A program made the position numbers and the translations under genes. Positions 16,779 to 27,866 of a stretch of 64,000 nucleotides of DNA are shown here, piece after piece. The number at the start of each line of letters is the position of its first letter. Position 1 is the first letter of the stretch. This stretch comes from Nocardia anocheti (GTDB lineage Bacteria; Actinomycetota; Actinomycetes; Mycobacteriales; Mycobacteriaceae): positions 124,001-188,000 of the forward strand of contig NZ_JAQQFV010000009.1 of NCBI RefSeq assembly GCF_029675105.1, in the 5' to 3' direction. The notes beneath the pieces were generated by a model, which saw nothing but the letters and a program-made list of their open reading frames with translations, was not told the DNA's origin and did no database searches.

Positions 16779-17471
16779 ATGCTCGTACTAGCAGTCGACA
16801 CCGCGACACCCGCCGTTACAGCGGGATTGGTGCACCTGTCACCTGCCGCCGACGCGGACACCCGGCCCGCCGTGGCGACGCTGTCCGCCCGCGTGAAGGT
16901 CGACGCGCGCGCCCACGCCGAGGTCCTCACCCCGCAGATCCTGGAATGCCTGGCCGAAGCGGGGGTGAGCCGCGCCGAGCTGGACGCGGTCGTCGTCGGT
17001 ATCGGGCCGGGGCCGTTCACCGGGCTCCGGGTGGGCATGGCCACCGCCGCCGCCTTCGGTGACGCGCTGGGCCTGCCGGTGCACGGGGTGTGCAGTCTCG
17101 ACGCCATCGCCGCCGACGCCGCGGACGAGCAGCGTGGCCGGGGCGAGCTGCTGGTGGTGACCGACGCGCGTCGGCGCGAGGTGTACTGGGCGCGGTATCT
17201 GGACGGGGCGCGTGTGGCCGGGCCCGAGGTGGGCAAGCCGGTCGACGTGCCGGTGCCCGAGGCGGGCGTGGTCGCCGGGTCGGCCGCGCACGTGGACTAC
17301 TTCGATCTGCCGGTGCTGCCCGTGGAGACCCCCTCGCCCGCCGGGCTGGTCACCGTGGCGGCCGAGGCGCTGCTGGCCGGGACCGCGCCCGAGGCGCTGG
17401 TACCGCTGTATCTGCGCAGGCCCGACGCGGTGGAGAACGCCTTCCGCACCCTCGACCGGACCGGGGCGTGA
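16779..17471 (+). CDS. tsaB: tRNA t6A37 biosynthesis protein TsaB
   Basis: TsaB is the non-catalytic paralogue of TsaD and scaffolds it. The N terminus MLVLAVDTATPAV and the motif GPGPFTGLRVGMA are typical of the family. The 230-aa length is normal. The start ATG at 16779 follows a 65-base gap after tsaE; no strong ribosome site is obvious. The stop overlaps the rimI start as GTGA. Confidence 0.95.
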   Translation: MLVLAVDTATPAVTAGLVHLSPAADADTRPAVATLSARVKVDARAHAEVLTPQILECLAEAGVSRAELDAVVVGIGPGPFTGLRVGMATAAAFGDALGLPVHGVCSLDAIAADAADEQRGRGELLVVTDARRREVYWARYLDGARVAGPEVGKPVDVPVPEAGVVAGSAAHVDYFDLPVLPVETPSPAGLVTVAAEALLAGTAPEALVPLYLRRPDAVENAFRTLDRTGA

Positions 17472-17995
17472 GCGCCGTGTCCGAGTTCCGGATCCAGCCG
17501 ATGACGGTGCACGACATCGATCGCTGCGTCGAACTCGAACACCTGCTGTTCCCCGAGGACGACCCGTGGCAGGCCGTCTCGTTCCGCTCCGAGCTGGCCG
17601 CCGCGCACAACCGCTACATCACCGCGCGCGACGCGACCGGCGCCATGGTCGGCTACGCGGGCATCGCGCTGCTCGGTGACGCCGCCCATCCCGAGGCCGA
17701 GGTGCACACCATCGGCGTCGACCCGGGGTGTCATCGGGGCGGCATCGGCACCCTGCTGCTGGAGGCGCTGCTGGCGACCGCGGCCGAACGCGGCGGCCCG
17801 GTGTTCCTGGAGGTCCGCACCGACAACGCGCCCGCCATCGCGCTCTACGCCAAGCACGGCTTCCACATCATCGGCCTGCGCAAGAACTACTACCACCCCA
17901 GCGGCGCCGACGCGTACACGATGCGCCGCCCGGAACTCACGGCCGCGGCCGACGAATGGGCCGCGCGCGGACGGCAGGACGAGGTGCTGTCGTGA
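17468..17995 (+). CDS. rimI: Ribosomal-protein-alanine N-acetyltransferase
   Basis: This is a GNAT-fold acetyltransferase. The acetyl-CoA loop is visible as V-DPGCHRGGIGTLLL, with the C-terminal motif LEVRTDNAPAIALYAKHGF. RimI family members acetylate the N terminus of ribosomal protein S18, and the gene commonly sits between tsaB and tsaD, as here. The GTG at 17468 overlaps the tsaB stop (GTGA); a second GTG at 17477 is the alternative. The 175-aa product is slightly longer than the E. coli enzyme. Confidence 0.93.
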   Translation: MSAVSEFRIQPMTVHDIDRCVELEHLLFPEDDPWQAVSFRSELAAAHNRYITARDATGAMVGYAGIALLGDAAHPEAEVHTIGVDPGCHRGGIGTLLLEALLATAAERGGPVFLEVRTDNAPAIALYAKHGFHIIGLRKNYYHPSGADAYTMRRPELTAAADEWAARGRQDEVLS

Positions 17996-18035
17996 CCGGA
18001 TCGGCAGTGCGAGGACAGCGGAACGAGGCGTCGGC

Positions 18036-18039
<4 letters not shown>
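17992..18039 (+). other. 15-codon mini-ORF bridging rimI and tsaD
   Basis: The frame starts at a GTG overlapping the rimI stop (GTGA 17992-17995) and ends with a TGA that overlaps the tsaD GTG (GTGA 18036-18039). It encodes MTGSAVRGQRNEASA. It could carry translating ribosomes over the 40-base gap. No function for the peptide is implied. Confidence 0.3.
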
Positions 18040-19082
<1,043 letters not shown>

Positions 19083-19183
19083 CACGGATCGGCGTGGCCT
19101 CGCCGGTATCGGCTTCTCGATCGTCGCCGGGACATCGGCTCGTCGAGGGCCGGGTGCGATCGGTCGGCGTCGCCGAGAGTCGC

Positions 19184-20737
19184 TCAGCCGACTGTCTGCA
19201 GGATCGGCTCGCTCGGTACGGCCTCGCGGGGTACTACCTCGCTGGGTACGACCCCGCTGGGTGCCACCTCGGGCGGGATCGGGAGGACGCTCCGGGCGGG
19301 CGACTGAGTGTTGGGTGTGGAGGGTCGCTGCTGGCCGGGGCGGGACGAGCCGCTGTCGATCGGGCCCAGCGGGGACTCCGGGTAGGGGATCTGCGGCAGG
19401 TTCGGGTCGGGGCGCAGGGTGGGCGCGGTGCTCGACGGCGCACCGGACGGACCGGGGGTCGACGGGGCCGTGGTCGGCGCGGGCACCGTGGTGGTGGGCG
19501 CCGTGGTGCCGGGCGTGCCGGTGACCGGCGGTACGGGCGCGGTGCCGGGCCGGTCGGTGCTCCCCTCGTCCTGCGGGCTGGGGACGGGCGCTGGCACCGG
19601 CGACGGCGGAGACTGGCGCACGGAGCTGCTGGTACCCGCCGGGGTGACATCGGTGCTGTCCGGCGCGATGGCCTGCACGCCGTAGCCGATCACCAGGCCG
19701 ACCACCACGACCGCGCCCGCCAGGGTGCCGACCACCTTGGTGACGGTGCCGCTGGGCACATCGGTCAGCGAGGCGCCCTGTAAGGCCGCGGGTAAGGCCG
19801 ACGGTGCCGCCGCGTCGGCGACCAGCGCGGCGCCCTTGGCGATCACGGCCTCCGGGTCGGGGACCGTGAGCACCGGCATGTCCAGGCGGGCGCTGAGGGT
19901 GTCGACCACCGCGGGGATGTTGGCGCAGCCGCCGATCACCGCGACCGCCTCCGGGTACTTGGGCGCCCGGCTGAACACCGACGCGGAGAACAGCACGATA
20001 TTGCGCAGCAGCCCGCCGATGAGCTCCTCGAAATCGGAGCGGGTGAGTTTGAGCGGCTGACCAGCCACGTGGTCGATGGTCACCGCGGGCGCGATCGAGA
20101 GGTGTTCCTTGGCCGCGCGGCCGCGATTGGTGAGGGTGGCGCGGTTGGGCCTGGCCCCGCGCCGGGCGTAGTGCAGGTCGACGAGGTGGTGGTAGATGAG
20201 CTCGTCGATGGCGTTGCCCGACAGCGTGGGCGTGCGCTCGCTGTGCAGCACTGAGCCGTCGGCGTAGTCGGCCACGGTGACGCTGAGTCCGGTGGCGCCG
20301 AGGTCGATCACGGCGACGGTGGCGTAGCGGTCGAGCAGGCCGGTCTCGCGTAAGTAGGACAGCGCGGCGGTGCCCTCGGGGACCAGGCGCAGATCGCGGC
20401 GCCGGGTGGTGGCGGCCCGGATCGCTTGGGCCTGTTCCTTGTTGCGGTAGGCCACGGCGACGCTGGTCGGCGGACGGGTGCGGGTCGACTCGGCACGCCG
20501 GTGCACGCCCGAGGAGTAGCGCCCGAGCGGTTCGCCGATGAGACCGGCCGTCTCCGAGACCGGTAACTGGGTGGTCATCAACTCGATCGAGGACGACACC
20601 AGGTCGCCGAGATCGGAATGGGCCGCGTCGGCGGAGACGACGCGGTAGTCGAAGTGCTGTTCGCCGGATGGTCCGGTGGCGACCAGTGCGGAGCACACCA
20701 CCTCGTTCCCGGCCGAGATGCCGAGGGATGTTCGCAT
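19184..20737 (-). CDS. Hsp70-like ATPase-domain protein with membrane segment and Pro-rich tail
   Basis: The 517-aa protein has an actin/Hsp70 nucleotide-binding fold. The phosphate-2 motif AVIDLGATG is at 142-150 and the adenosine motif VAVIGGCANIPAV at 265-277. There is no DnaK substrate-binding domain. Instead one transmembrane helix (about 335-357, LAGAVVVVGLVIGYGV) leads to a Pro/Thr/Ser-rich, probably extracytoplasmic tail. The start is set by AGGGAGGTG before the ATG at 20737, although the frame is open to 20860. It is divergent from groES-groEL1, so it may belong to the envelope or heat stress response. Its clients are unknown. Confidence 0.85.
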   Translation of the reverse strand: MRTSLGISAGNEVVCSALVATGPSGEQHFDYRVVSADAAHSDLGDLVSSSIELMTTQLPVSETAGLIGEPLGRYSSGVHRRAESTRTRPPTSVAVAYRNKEQAQAIRAATTRRRDLRLVPEGTAALSYLRETGLLDRYATVAVIDLGATGLSVTVADYADGSVLHSERTPTLSGNAIDELIYHHLVDLHYARRGARPNRATLTNRGRAAKEHLSIAPAVTIDHVAGQPLKLTRSDFEELIGGLLRNIVLFSASVFSRAPKYPEAVAVIGGCANIPAVVDTLSARLDMPVLTVPDPEAVIAKGAALVADAAAPSALPAALQGASLTDVPSGTVTKVVGTLAGAVVVVGLVIGYGVQAIAPDSTDVTPAGTSSSVRQSPPSPVPAPVPSPQDEGSTDRPGTAPVPPVTGTPGTTAPTTTVPAPTTAPSTPGPSGAPSSTAPTLRPDPNLPQIPYPESPLGPIDSGSSRPGQQRPSTPNTQSPARSVLPIPPEVAPSGVVPSEVVPREAVPSEPILQTVG

Positions 20738-21100
20738 GTTCACCTCCCTTCGAGCGGATGGTTCCGCAGTGGCCGACCATCTCGAATGGAACGTTATGCA
20801 TACTCTGTCACAGCCTGTTATGCGAACGTTACAGATTGTTGCAACCGATGTGAAGATCACTGGCGAGTGTGGGCGTGTCGAAAATGCGACATTGGCAGAA
20901 CCCGGCCTTGAGCGCTGGCACTCTCACATATAGAGTGCTAGTCGGCACTGTGTAGCTGTACTTGTGCCACGCCGACTACTGGGCAGGGGTCCCGGCACCC
21001 GCGACGACGGGGCTGATGCGCAGAGTCGCAAGCTGACCGAAACCCGGTCCGGGGCACCAGTCCCGGACGACCGAATTCCCCTGAAAGTGGAGGGCTCAAC
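20738..21100. promoter_or_regulatory. Divergent control region of hsp70-like gene and groES
   Basis: This 363-base gap has no gene. Besides the CIRCE site it holds a repeated pair of short words on the hsp70-like side: GAACGTTA at 20789-20796 and 20824-20831, and GTTATGC at 20793-20799 and 20817-20823. These could be a regulator site or part of the promoter. No HspR (HAIR) inverted repeat was seen. The groES 5' leader from the CIRCE site to the start is about 160 bases. Confidence 0.5.
20915..20941 (+). promoter_or_regulatory. CIRCE operator (HrcA site)
   Basis: The site reads CTGGCACTC, nine bases (TCACATATA), then GAGTGCTAG. The cores GCACTC and GAGTGC are exact to the CIRCE consensus with the required 9-base spacer. 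HrcA should repress groES-groEL1 from here and release on heat shock. The hrcA gene is not in this window. Confidence 0.93.
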
Positions 21101-21400
21101 GTGGCGAGCGTGAACATCAAGCCGCTCGAGGACAAGATCCTCGTCCAGGCCAACGAGGCCGAGACGACGACGGCCTCCGGCCTGGTCATCCCGGACACGG
21201 CCAAGGAGAAGCCGCAGGAGGGCACCGTCATCGCCGTCGGCGAGGGCCGGATCACCGACAAGGGTGACCGCGTCCCCGTCGACGTCAAGGAAGGCGACGT
21301 CGTCATCTACAGCAAGTACGGCGGCACCGAGATCAAGTACCAGGGTGGGGAGTACCTCATCCTCTCGGCTCGCGACATCCTGGCCGTCGTCACCAAGTAA
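21101..21400 (+). CDS. groES: Co-chaperonin GroES
   Basis: GroES forms the heptameric lid of the GroEL chamber. The GTG start at 21101 gives MASVNIKPLEDKILV. The mobile loop is around ETTTASGLVIPD, and the C-terminal EGDVVIYSKYGGTEIKY and EYLILSARDILAVV segments are typical. The 99-aa length is normal. It lies under the CIRCE operator and is followed by groEL1 after 84 bases. Confidence 0.98.
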   Translation: MASVNIKPLEDKILVQANEAETTTASGLVIPDTAKEKPQEGTVIAVGEGRITDKGDRVPVDVKEGDVVIYSKYGGTEIKYQGGEYLILSARDILAVVTK

Positions 21401-21484
21401 GGCCAACGCCGCATTCGCGTTCCGCCCCGGCGTCGTCAACCGACCCGGGGCGGATCGCGTTCTCACACAGGAGCGAATTTCCCT

Positions 21485-23095
<1,611 letters not shown>

Positions 23096-23109
23096 GTGAG
23101 CTGACGACG

Positions 23110-23142
23110 AAGGCCCCTGGACCGGATGGTCTGGGGGCCTTT
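23110..23142. terminator. Rho-independent-like terminator after groEL1
   Basis: AAGGCCCC...GACC pairs with GGTC...GGGGCCTT around a GGAT loop, with two mismatches inside the stem, followed by TTTCTCG. It lies between convergent groEL1 and the anti-sigma gene and could serve both. Confidence 0.75.
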
Positions 23143-23153
23143 CTCGTACGCGG

Positions 23154-23402
23154 CTAGCTGGCTACCGGGGGTTCCTCGGCCAGCGCGGTGAGTAAACGCG
23201 TGCGCAGGGTCGGGGGTGGGGCGGTGGCGGTGAGTTCGGCGAGGAGCGCGAGGGTGCCGCGGGTGTCGCGGACCTCGCGCAGGAACTCGGTACAGAGTGC
23301 CGGGTCGTCGGTATCGATGATGGTCTGGATCGCGTGATGGTCTTCGTCGTCGATCAATCCGAGCGCGACGGTGTGCGCGAGATCGATCTGGGCTTCGTTC
23401 AT
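23154..23402 (-). CDS. Minimal anti-sigma domain protein, RskA-like, 82 aa
   Basis: The sequence is a short helical protein. Its layout (DLAHTVALGLIDDEDHHAIQ..., a central acidic region, then TLALLAELTATAPPPTLRTRLLTAL) resembles the N-terminal sigma-binding domain of RskA, the anti-SigK factor. RskA proteins are about 230 aa with a transmembrane helix and outer domain; here nothing follows the sigma-binding part. The gene starts 1 base after the sigma gene stop (TGAGATG), so they form one unit. The lack of a membrane anchor implies a cytosolic signal instead of regulated proteolysis. Confidence 0.75.
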   Translation of the reverse strand: MNEAQIDLAHTVALGLIDDEDHHAIQTIIDTDDPALCTEFLREVRDTRGTLALLAELTATAPPPTLRTRLLTALAEEPPVAS

Positions 23403-23403
23403 C

Positions 23404-24021
23404 TCACGTCACCCCCAAACTTTTCTTCAGTCGTGTCAATCCGTCCCGAATTCGGGACTTAACGGTCGGTAACCCTATGCCGAGGTACTGTGCCACCTCC
23501 GCGTAGGTCCGCCCGCCGTAGTAGGCGAGCGAGATCGCCTCGCGTTGGGTCTCGGTCAAAGTCGAGAGCCCGCGCTGGACGGCCTGTTGTTCGAGTCTGC
23601 GTTCCACCTCCTCGGTGACCTCGTCGAATTCGTTGCCGAGGACCCGGATCCCGTAGGCGACTTCGCGCTGGGTGTGGGCTTGTTCGGCACGGACCCGATC
23701 GACCGCGCGCCGGTGCGCCAGCGTCATCAGCCAGGTCACCGCCGACCCCTTCGTGGGGTCGAAACTCGTTGCGGTGCGCCAGATCTGGAGATAGACCTCC
23801 TGCGTGGTCTCCTCCGCGTACCCGGGGTCGTGGAGCACCCTCAGGACAAGGCCGAAGACGCGCGCCGACGTCCGGTCGTACAGTTCGGCGAACGCTTGCT
23901 GGTCGGCAAGGCCGCATCGTTCCAACAGTGCAGCTAGCTCGACTCCTTCGGCCGCGCGTGCGGTAACCGCAGAATCCACGCTCGGTGGGAAGGCTTCGCT
24001 TCGGAACCCATTCTGTGTCAT
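23404..24021 (-). CDS. sigK: ECF sigma factor, SigK (ECF19) type
   Basis: The 205-aa protein has a sigma-2 region (AFAELYDRTSARVFGLVLRVL, QEVYLQIWRTA, WLMTLAHRRAVDRVR) and a sigma-4 region with a helix-turn-helix (LTETQREAISLAYYGGRTYAEVAQYL...TVKSRIRDGL). The pattern FDPTKGSAVTWL is typical of SigK/ECF19 proteins, which work with RskA-type anti-sigma factors, here encoded just downstream. SigK controls antigen and envelope genes in mycobacteria; the regulon here is unknown. The ATG at 24021 fits the family. Confidence 0.88.
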   Translation of the reverse strand: MTQNGFRSEAFPPSVDSAVTARAAEGVELAALLERCGLADQQAFAELYDRTSARVFGLVLRVLHDPGYAEETTQEVYLQIWRTATSFDPTKGSAVTWLMTLAHRRAVDRVRAEQAHTQREVAYGIRVLGNEFDEVTEEVERRLEQQAVQRGLSTLTETQREAISLAYYGGRTYAEVAQYLGIGLPTVKSRIRDGLTRLKKSLGVT

Positions 24022-24146
24022 CGGTCACGAATCTAGCCCGCGGCTATGACCTCCCTTCGCCCGGGGTGCCTTTGAACGCGTGCCAGCTGTTTGCTAGAGA
24101 TTCGGCGCGCCGGGCCGGGCGGATGGGAGTTGATTTGCCGAAGTAT

Positions 24147-24440
24147 CTAGACGGCCATACGACGCCGGTTGCGGCGCGCGTGCATCTCGCGTTCGGTCTC
24201 CGACATCCCGCCCCAGATGCCGTAGGGCTCGCTGACTTTGAGGGCGTGCGCGCGGCACTGCATGAGCACCGGGCAGGCCCGGCAGATCTCCTTGGCGCGC
24301 ATCTCGCGCGCGGTGCGGGCGCGGCCCCGTTCGCCGTCGGGATGGAAGAAGACGGCGGAGTCCTGGCCGCGGCACGAGCCTCGCATCTGCCAATCCCAGA
24401 CGTCGGCGTTCGGGCCGGGAAGGTGAGTGGGCATGGGCAT
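24147..24440 (-). CDS. whiB3: Redox regulator WhiB3
   Basis: The 97-aa protein carries the four [4Fe-4S] cysteines (one in RGSCRGQD, then ICRACPVLMQC) followed by the WhiB G-I-W-G-G turn and a basic C terminus RRNRRRM. The N terminus MPMPTHLPGPNADVWDW matches WhiB3 closely as I recall it, and the place between groEL1 and sigD is the same as in M. tuberculosis. The ATG at 24440 follows AAGGAG. WhiB3 senses redox state and controls lipid synthesis together with the principal sigma factor. Confidence 0.95.
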   Translation of the reverse strand: MPMPTHLPGPNADVWDWQMRGSCRGQDSAVFFHPDGERGRARTAREMRAKEICRACPVLMQCRAHALKVSEPYGIWGGMSETEREMHARRNRRRMAV

Positions 24441-25062
24441 GGTGAACTCCTTGTGGTGCGAGCTCGTCAGCGTTGTCGAGCGAGTGGTGCGGCAGGTCTC
24501 GGTGCCACCTCGGCGGTGGTCTGCTCGACGGTGCCTGACGGTGTCACCCGGCGTGGGTCGCTGCAATTTCGCGCGGCGCCTACCGTGACGGTGAGCTACG
24601 TTAGGTGCACGCGGGAATTTCCGTCAATAGTTCGGCGCATTGGTTCCACAAATCGGCATCGCTGAAATTTAACCTGCGCACTGTTTACATTTCACACTCA
24701 CTCCGTCCATACTGTTCGGTTGGCTATGGATCGGTCGCGCTCGGCGGGCCGCGAAATCTGACGTTTCCCCAGGTCGTGCCGGTCAGGGCCGGGTTCGGCC
24801 CGTGACGGCACGGCGGCGGCCAGTGGCTCGAGTCACAGTGGGGTCGCCGCGCGGGGTCCGCCGACATGGCCGAAACGGGGCGCCGAGGTTAATTGCGCGA
24901 AACGCATGTGAATTCGAGACTTTGCGGTAGCGGCGGCCACCGGCGGAGATTTACCTGATGGCAACATCGCACCGCGAAAGAAAAGCTGACCGGTTGCTGA
25001 TCGGCGGCCGTCGTGGCATATCACGGGAACGCCCGGCCGGGGGTGGCGGCTAGAGTCTCGGC
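24441..25062. promoter_or_regulatory. Long non-coding upstream region of whiB3
   Basis: This 622-base stretch holds no convincing gene. Part of it (about 24600-24730) is clearly richer in A+T than its surroundings. On the minus strand a TGTGAAATGTAAACA word (about 24678-24692) is a weak half match to a CRP-type TGTGA-N6-TCACA site. A long whiB3 leader with several control sites is plausible. The short frame on the plus strand at 24605-24805 has no ribosome site or family resemblance. Confidence 0.4.
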
Positions 25063-25896
25063 GTGCGGACAACGGCTTCACCCGGGGATATCGGATCCGA
25101 AATACTCGCTGCGACAGCTTTCGGGGCCACTCCCGGTCGCGCCGCTGCGGAGTTGCCGGATCCGCCCGACCCGCTCGCGCGCTGGCACCGCGCCGTCGCG
25201 CTCGGCGCGCGGGGACACTACGCCGCGGCCAGGGCCGAACTCCAGCGGCTCGCGCGCGTCCCCCTCGACCCCGGCCTGCGCTCGCTGGTCGAGAGCACCC
25301 GCGGCTCGCTGCTGCGCCAACTCGGTGGACACGCCGCGGCCGCCGCCTTCGACGGCCGGGCCGCCACCCTCGCGCTCGGCGCCACCGGCTCCGCCCGCGC
25401 CGAGGCACTGGCCGACGCGTATACCGGCCTTGCCGCCGACGCGCTCGGCACCGGCAGACTCGCCCTGGCCCACCGCCTGCTCGGCCGCGTCGAACCCCTG
25501 CTCGCCGACGCGCCGCCGCGCGCGGAGGTGCGCTGGCACTGGGTGCGCGCCGAGACCGCGCTCGCCGGGGGCGCCGCCGCTCCCGCGCTCCGCGACGCCG
25601 CGCGGGCCGTCGACCTCGCCGACGCGCTGCCCTCGGTGCGGCACCGGGTGAAGTCGGCCCTGCTGCTCGCCGCCTCCACCGCCGCCTCCGGTGACCTCGC
25701 CGCCGCGGCGGAGCAGGCCGCGCGGGTCGACCGCGACTGCGCCGCCCACGGCCTGCTGCCCCTGCGTTGGGCCTGCGCGATGCTGCGCGCCGGTGTCGCC
25801 GAACCGGCCGTCGCGGCGGCCGCCGCGGCCGAAGCCGCTGATCATGCGGCACGAATCCGCGAGCTCGGCGGGGATTTCATCCTGCCGACTCGCTGA
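25063..25896 (+). CDS. Ala-rich TPR-like helical protein, 277 aa
   Basis: This is a soluble helical protein with repeated antiparallel helix pairs (for example RWHRAVALGARGHYAAARAE and ALADAYTGLAADALGTGRLA), as in tetratricopeptide folds. The position between whiB3 and sigD is that of Rv3415c in M. tuberculosis, so it is probably its orthologue; the function of that protein is not known to me. The GTG start at 25063 was chosen because the frame has no earlier start. It is separated from sigD by 157 bases. Confidence 0.8.
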   Translation: MRTTASPGDIGSEILAATAFGATPGRAAAELPDPPDPLARWHRAVALGARGHYAAARAELQRLARVPLDPGLRSLVESTRGSLLRQLGGHAAAAAFDGRAATLALGATGSARAEALADAYTGLAADALGTGRLALAHRLLGRVEPLLADAPPRAEVRWHWVRAETALAGGAAAPALRDAARAVDLADALPSVRHRVKSALLLAASTAASGDLAAAAEQAARVDRDCAAHGLLPLRWACAMLRAGVAEPAVAAAAAAEAADHAARIRELGGDFILPTR

Positions 25897-26053
25897 TCGG
25901 TCGCCGGTGATCTTGCTGAGAGGTTTCGCAGAAGGGTGCAGGGTGGCTGGCGAGCGATCGAAGGGTCGCTATTGTTAGTTCCGTTCCGCCACTTCGGTGG
26001 AAGCTCGGTCACATCTGACCGCGCCACTCGTAACGCCAGGAAAATCTCTGACG

Positions 26054-26632
26054 ATGACGCATATGGGCGAAGAGTTGGACCTCGCCGTCGCTGCGGCTGC
26101 GCAGGGCGACAGGGCCGCTTTAGCTCAGGTACTGGAACTGATCCGGCCGTTGGTGGTTCGCTACTGCCGTGCTCGGATCGGTGCCGCGGAGCGCGGCCAG
26201 CTCTCCGCGGATGATGTTGCGCAAGAGGTCTGTCTGGCTGTGATGACCGCCCTGCCCCGCTATCAGGATCAGGGTCGGCCCTTCATGGCCTTCGTGTACG
26301 GCATCGCTTCGCACAAGGTCGCCGACGCCCACCGCAACGCCGCCCGTAACAAGGCGGAGGCGATGGCCGAAGTACCAGATGTCATATCCACCGACCAGGG
26401 ACCGGAGCAGCGAGCTCTCGACTCGGAGACGAGCAGGCAGATGAACACTCTGCTGGCCACGCTCCCCGAGAAACATCGGGAAATCCTGATCCTGCGCTTG
26501 GTCATGGGTCTGTCGGCAGAAGAAACCGCGACCGCTGTGGGCAGCACGGCGGGGGCGATACGAGTAGCCCAGCACAGGGCACTCGCGAAACTGAAGTCAC
26601 AAGTGGCGAGGGCAGGTGAAATGTATGGCTAG
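26054..26632 (+). CDS. sigD: ECF sigma factor SigD
   Basis: The 192-aa protein has region 2 (IRPLVVRYCRARIG, SADDVAQEVCLAVMTALPRY, FMAFVYGIASHKVADAHR) and region 4 (LPEKHREILILRLVMGLSAEETATAVGSTAGAIRVAQHRAL). It agrees with SigD of mycobacteria along its whole length. The ATG at 26054 aligns with the family start MTHMGEELD; an ATG at 26063 is the alternative. Its end overlaps the gene for its anti-sigma factor RsdA by 8 bases, as in M. tuberculosis. Confidence 0.95.
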   Translation: MTHMGEELDLAVAAAAQGDRAALAQVLELIRPLVVRYCRARIGAAERGQLSADDVAQEVCLAVMTALPRYQDQGRPFMAFVYGIASHKVADAHRNAARNKAEAMAEVPDVISTDQGPEQRALDSETSRQMNTLLATLPEKHREILILRLVMGLSAEETATAVGSTAGAIRVAQHRALAKLKSQVARAGEMYG

Positions 26633-27746
26633 GGATGGCGAGCGCGGTCGAGGCGACCGGAAGGTTTGGCGTGGGTCGCACGACAGCGGTCCCTCAGCCG
26701 CCGAGGAAGCCGGTGATTCCGGTCCGGTCGACATCGCGGCGGTGCGCAGCGACGACGCGCTGATCGACGCGATCGCGAGCGACGGACCGGTGCGTACCGA
26801 CAGCCCCGAGGAGTTCCAGCTGGCGTCGCTGCTCGCGGATTGGCGGGCCGACCTGTTGGCCGAGCCGATGCCCGCGGGCCCTGATCTGGACACCGTCTTC
26901 GCGGCGGTCAACCAGGAGATCGGCGCGCGGCAGGTTCGAGTCGGTGCATCCTCGCGCGGACGTCTACGTCTGGTACGCCCGCTCCTCGGAGCCGCCGCGG
27001 CGCTGGCCGTGGTCTTCGGCGGTATCACGGCGTTCTCCTACAACGCCGCTCCCGGTGATCCGCTGTGGCGGGTCAAGGAGGTCGTGTTCAGCGAGCAGGC
27101 CCAGTCGACGGTCGTGAAGTACGCCGGTGACGACCTGGTCGCCGCGCAGAGCCTGCTGGACGCGGGCAATCCGGAACAGGCGCGGGCCCGGCTCGAGCAG
27201 GCTTCGGCCACCGCGGGCCAGATCGACGACAAGGCCAAGCGCGACGAGATGATCGCGCTCTGGAACGTGCTGCGTGATCAGCTGGTCCGGATGGCCCCGG
27301 AGATCGGCGCGCAACTGCCGCCCACGATGCCGTCGAGCCCCGGCGAGACCAAGCCGACCTCACCGTCCCCGGCGCAGCCGCAACCCTCGCCCAACCCGGC
27401 CACCACGGCCCCGGTCGCGCCGACCGGTCCGGGTACCTCCCCGGAACCCGGCACCACCGATCCGGAGCCGCCGGTGATCATGCAGACGCCCGGCCCGGAG
27501 ACCAAGCCGGTCGTTCCGCCGGTCGAGACGACGCAGCCCCCGGTGACCACCCCGCCACCGGTCACGGTCGAGCCGACCGCCCCGGCGACGACCAACCCGC
27601 AGACGACCATCGTCGAGCCGCCGGTCACGGTGCCCACCGTGGTCCCGACCTCGAAGCCGTTGCCGCCCACGGTGCCGCCGACCCTGCAGACACCGCCCGC
27701 GGTGACCAATCTGCCGGTGCCGCCGCCCTCGGTCCCGGTTTCCTGA
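26625..27746 (+). CDS. rsdA: Anti-sigma-D factor RsdA
   Basis: RsdA holds SigD at the membrane and is degraded to release it. The N-terminal sigma-binding part is around VAAVRSDDALIDAIAS and FQLASLLADWRADLLAEP. One membrane helix follows (LLGAAAALAVVFGGITAF), then an outer region of about 100 residues (GDPLWRVKEVVF...) and a long Pro/Thr-rich tail. The ATG at 26625 follows AGGTGA and lies inside the sigD end; a GTG at 26616 is possible. The product is 373 aa. Confidence 0.92.
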   Translation: MARDGERGRGDRKVWRGSHDSGPSAAEEAGDSGPVDIAAVRSDDALIDAIASDGPVRTDSPEEFQLASLLADWRADLLAEPMPAGPDLDTVFAAVNQEIGARQVRVGASSRGRLRLVRPLLGAAAALAVVFGGITAFSYNAAPGDPLWRVKEVVFSEQAQSTVVKYAGDDLVAAQSLLDAGNPEQARARLEQASATAGQIDDKAKRDEMIALWNVLRDQLVRMAPEIGAQLPPTMPSSPGETKPTSPSPAQPQPSPNPATTAPVAPTGPGTSPEPGTTDPEPPVIMQTPGPETKPVVPPVETTQPPVTTPPPVTVEPTAPATTNPQTTIVEPPVTVPTVVPTSKPLPPTVPPTLQTPPAVTNLPVPPPSVPVS

Positions 27747-27747
27747 G

Positions 27748-27794
27748 CACACGAGAAAGGCCCCGAACCAGTGGTTCGGGGCCTTTCTCGTGTG
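27748..27794. terminator. Perfect 22-bp-stem bidirectional terminator
   Basis: The arms 27748-27769 and 27773-27794 are perfectly complementary over 22 bp with a 3-base loop (AGT). The stem begins CACACGAGAAAGG, so both sides carry A/T-containing ends (GAGAAAGG / CCTTTCTC). It separates convergent rsdA and the DUF5319 gene. Confidence 0.9.
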
Positions 27795-27866
27795 TCCGGG
27801 TGCCCGGCGCATCGTCCCCCGCGCACGCGTGACCGGAGCGGGGGAGCGATGCCGCGGGGCGGCTGC

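Noticed and set aside
20738..21100. HspR-binding (HAIR) repeat near the hsp70-like gene
   Set aside because: No CTTGAGT-N7-ACTCAAG repeat was found; only the CIRCE site is convincing.
24605..24805. 66-codon frame in the whiB3 upstream region
   Set aside because: No ribosome site, no family resemblance, and it lies in an A+T-rich promoter-like stretch.
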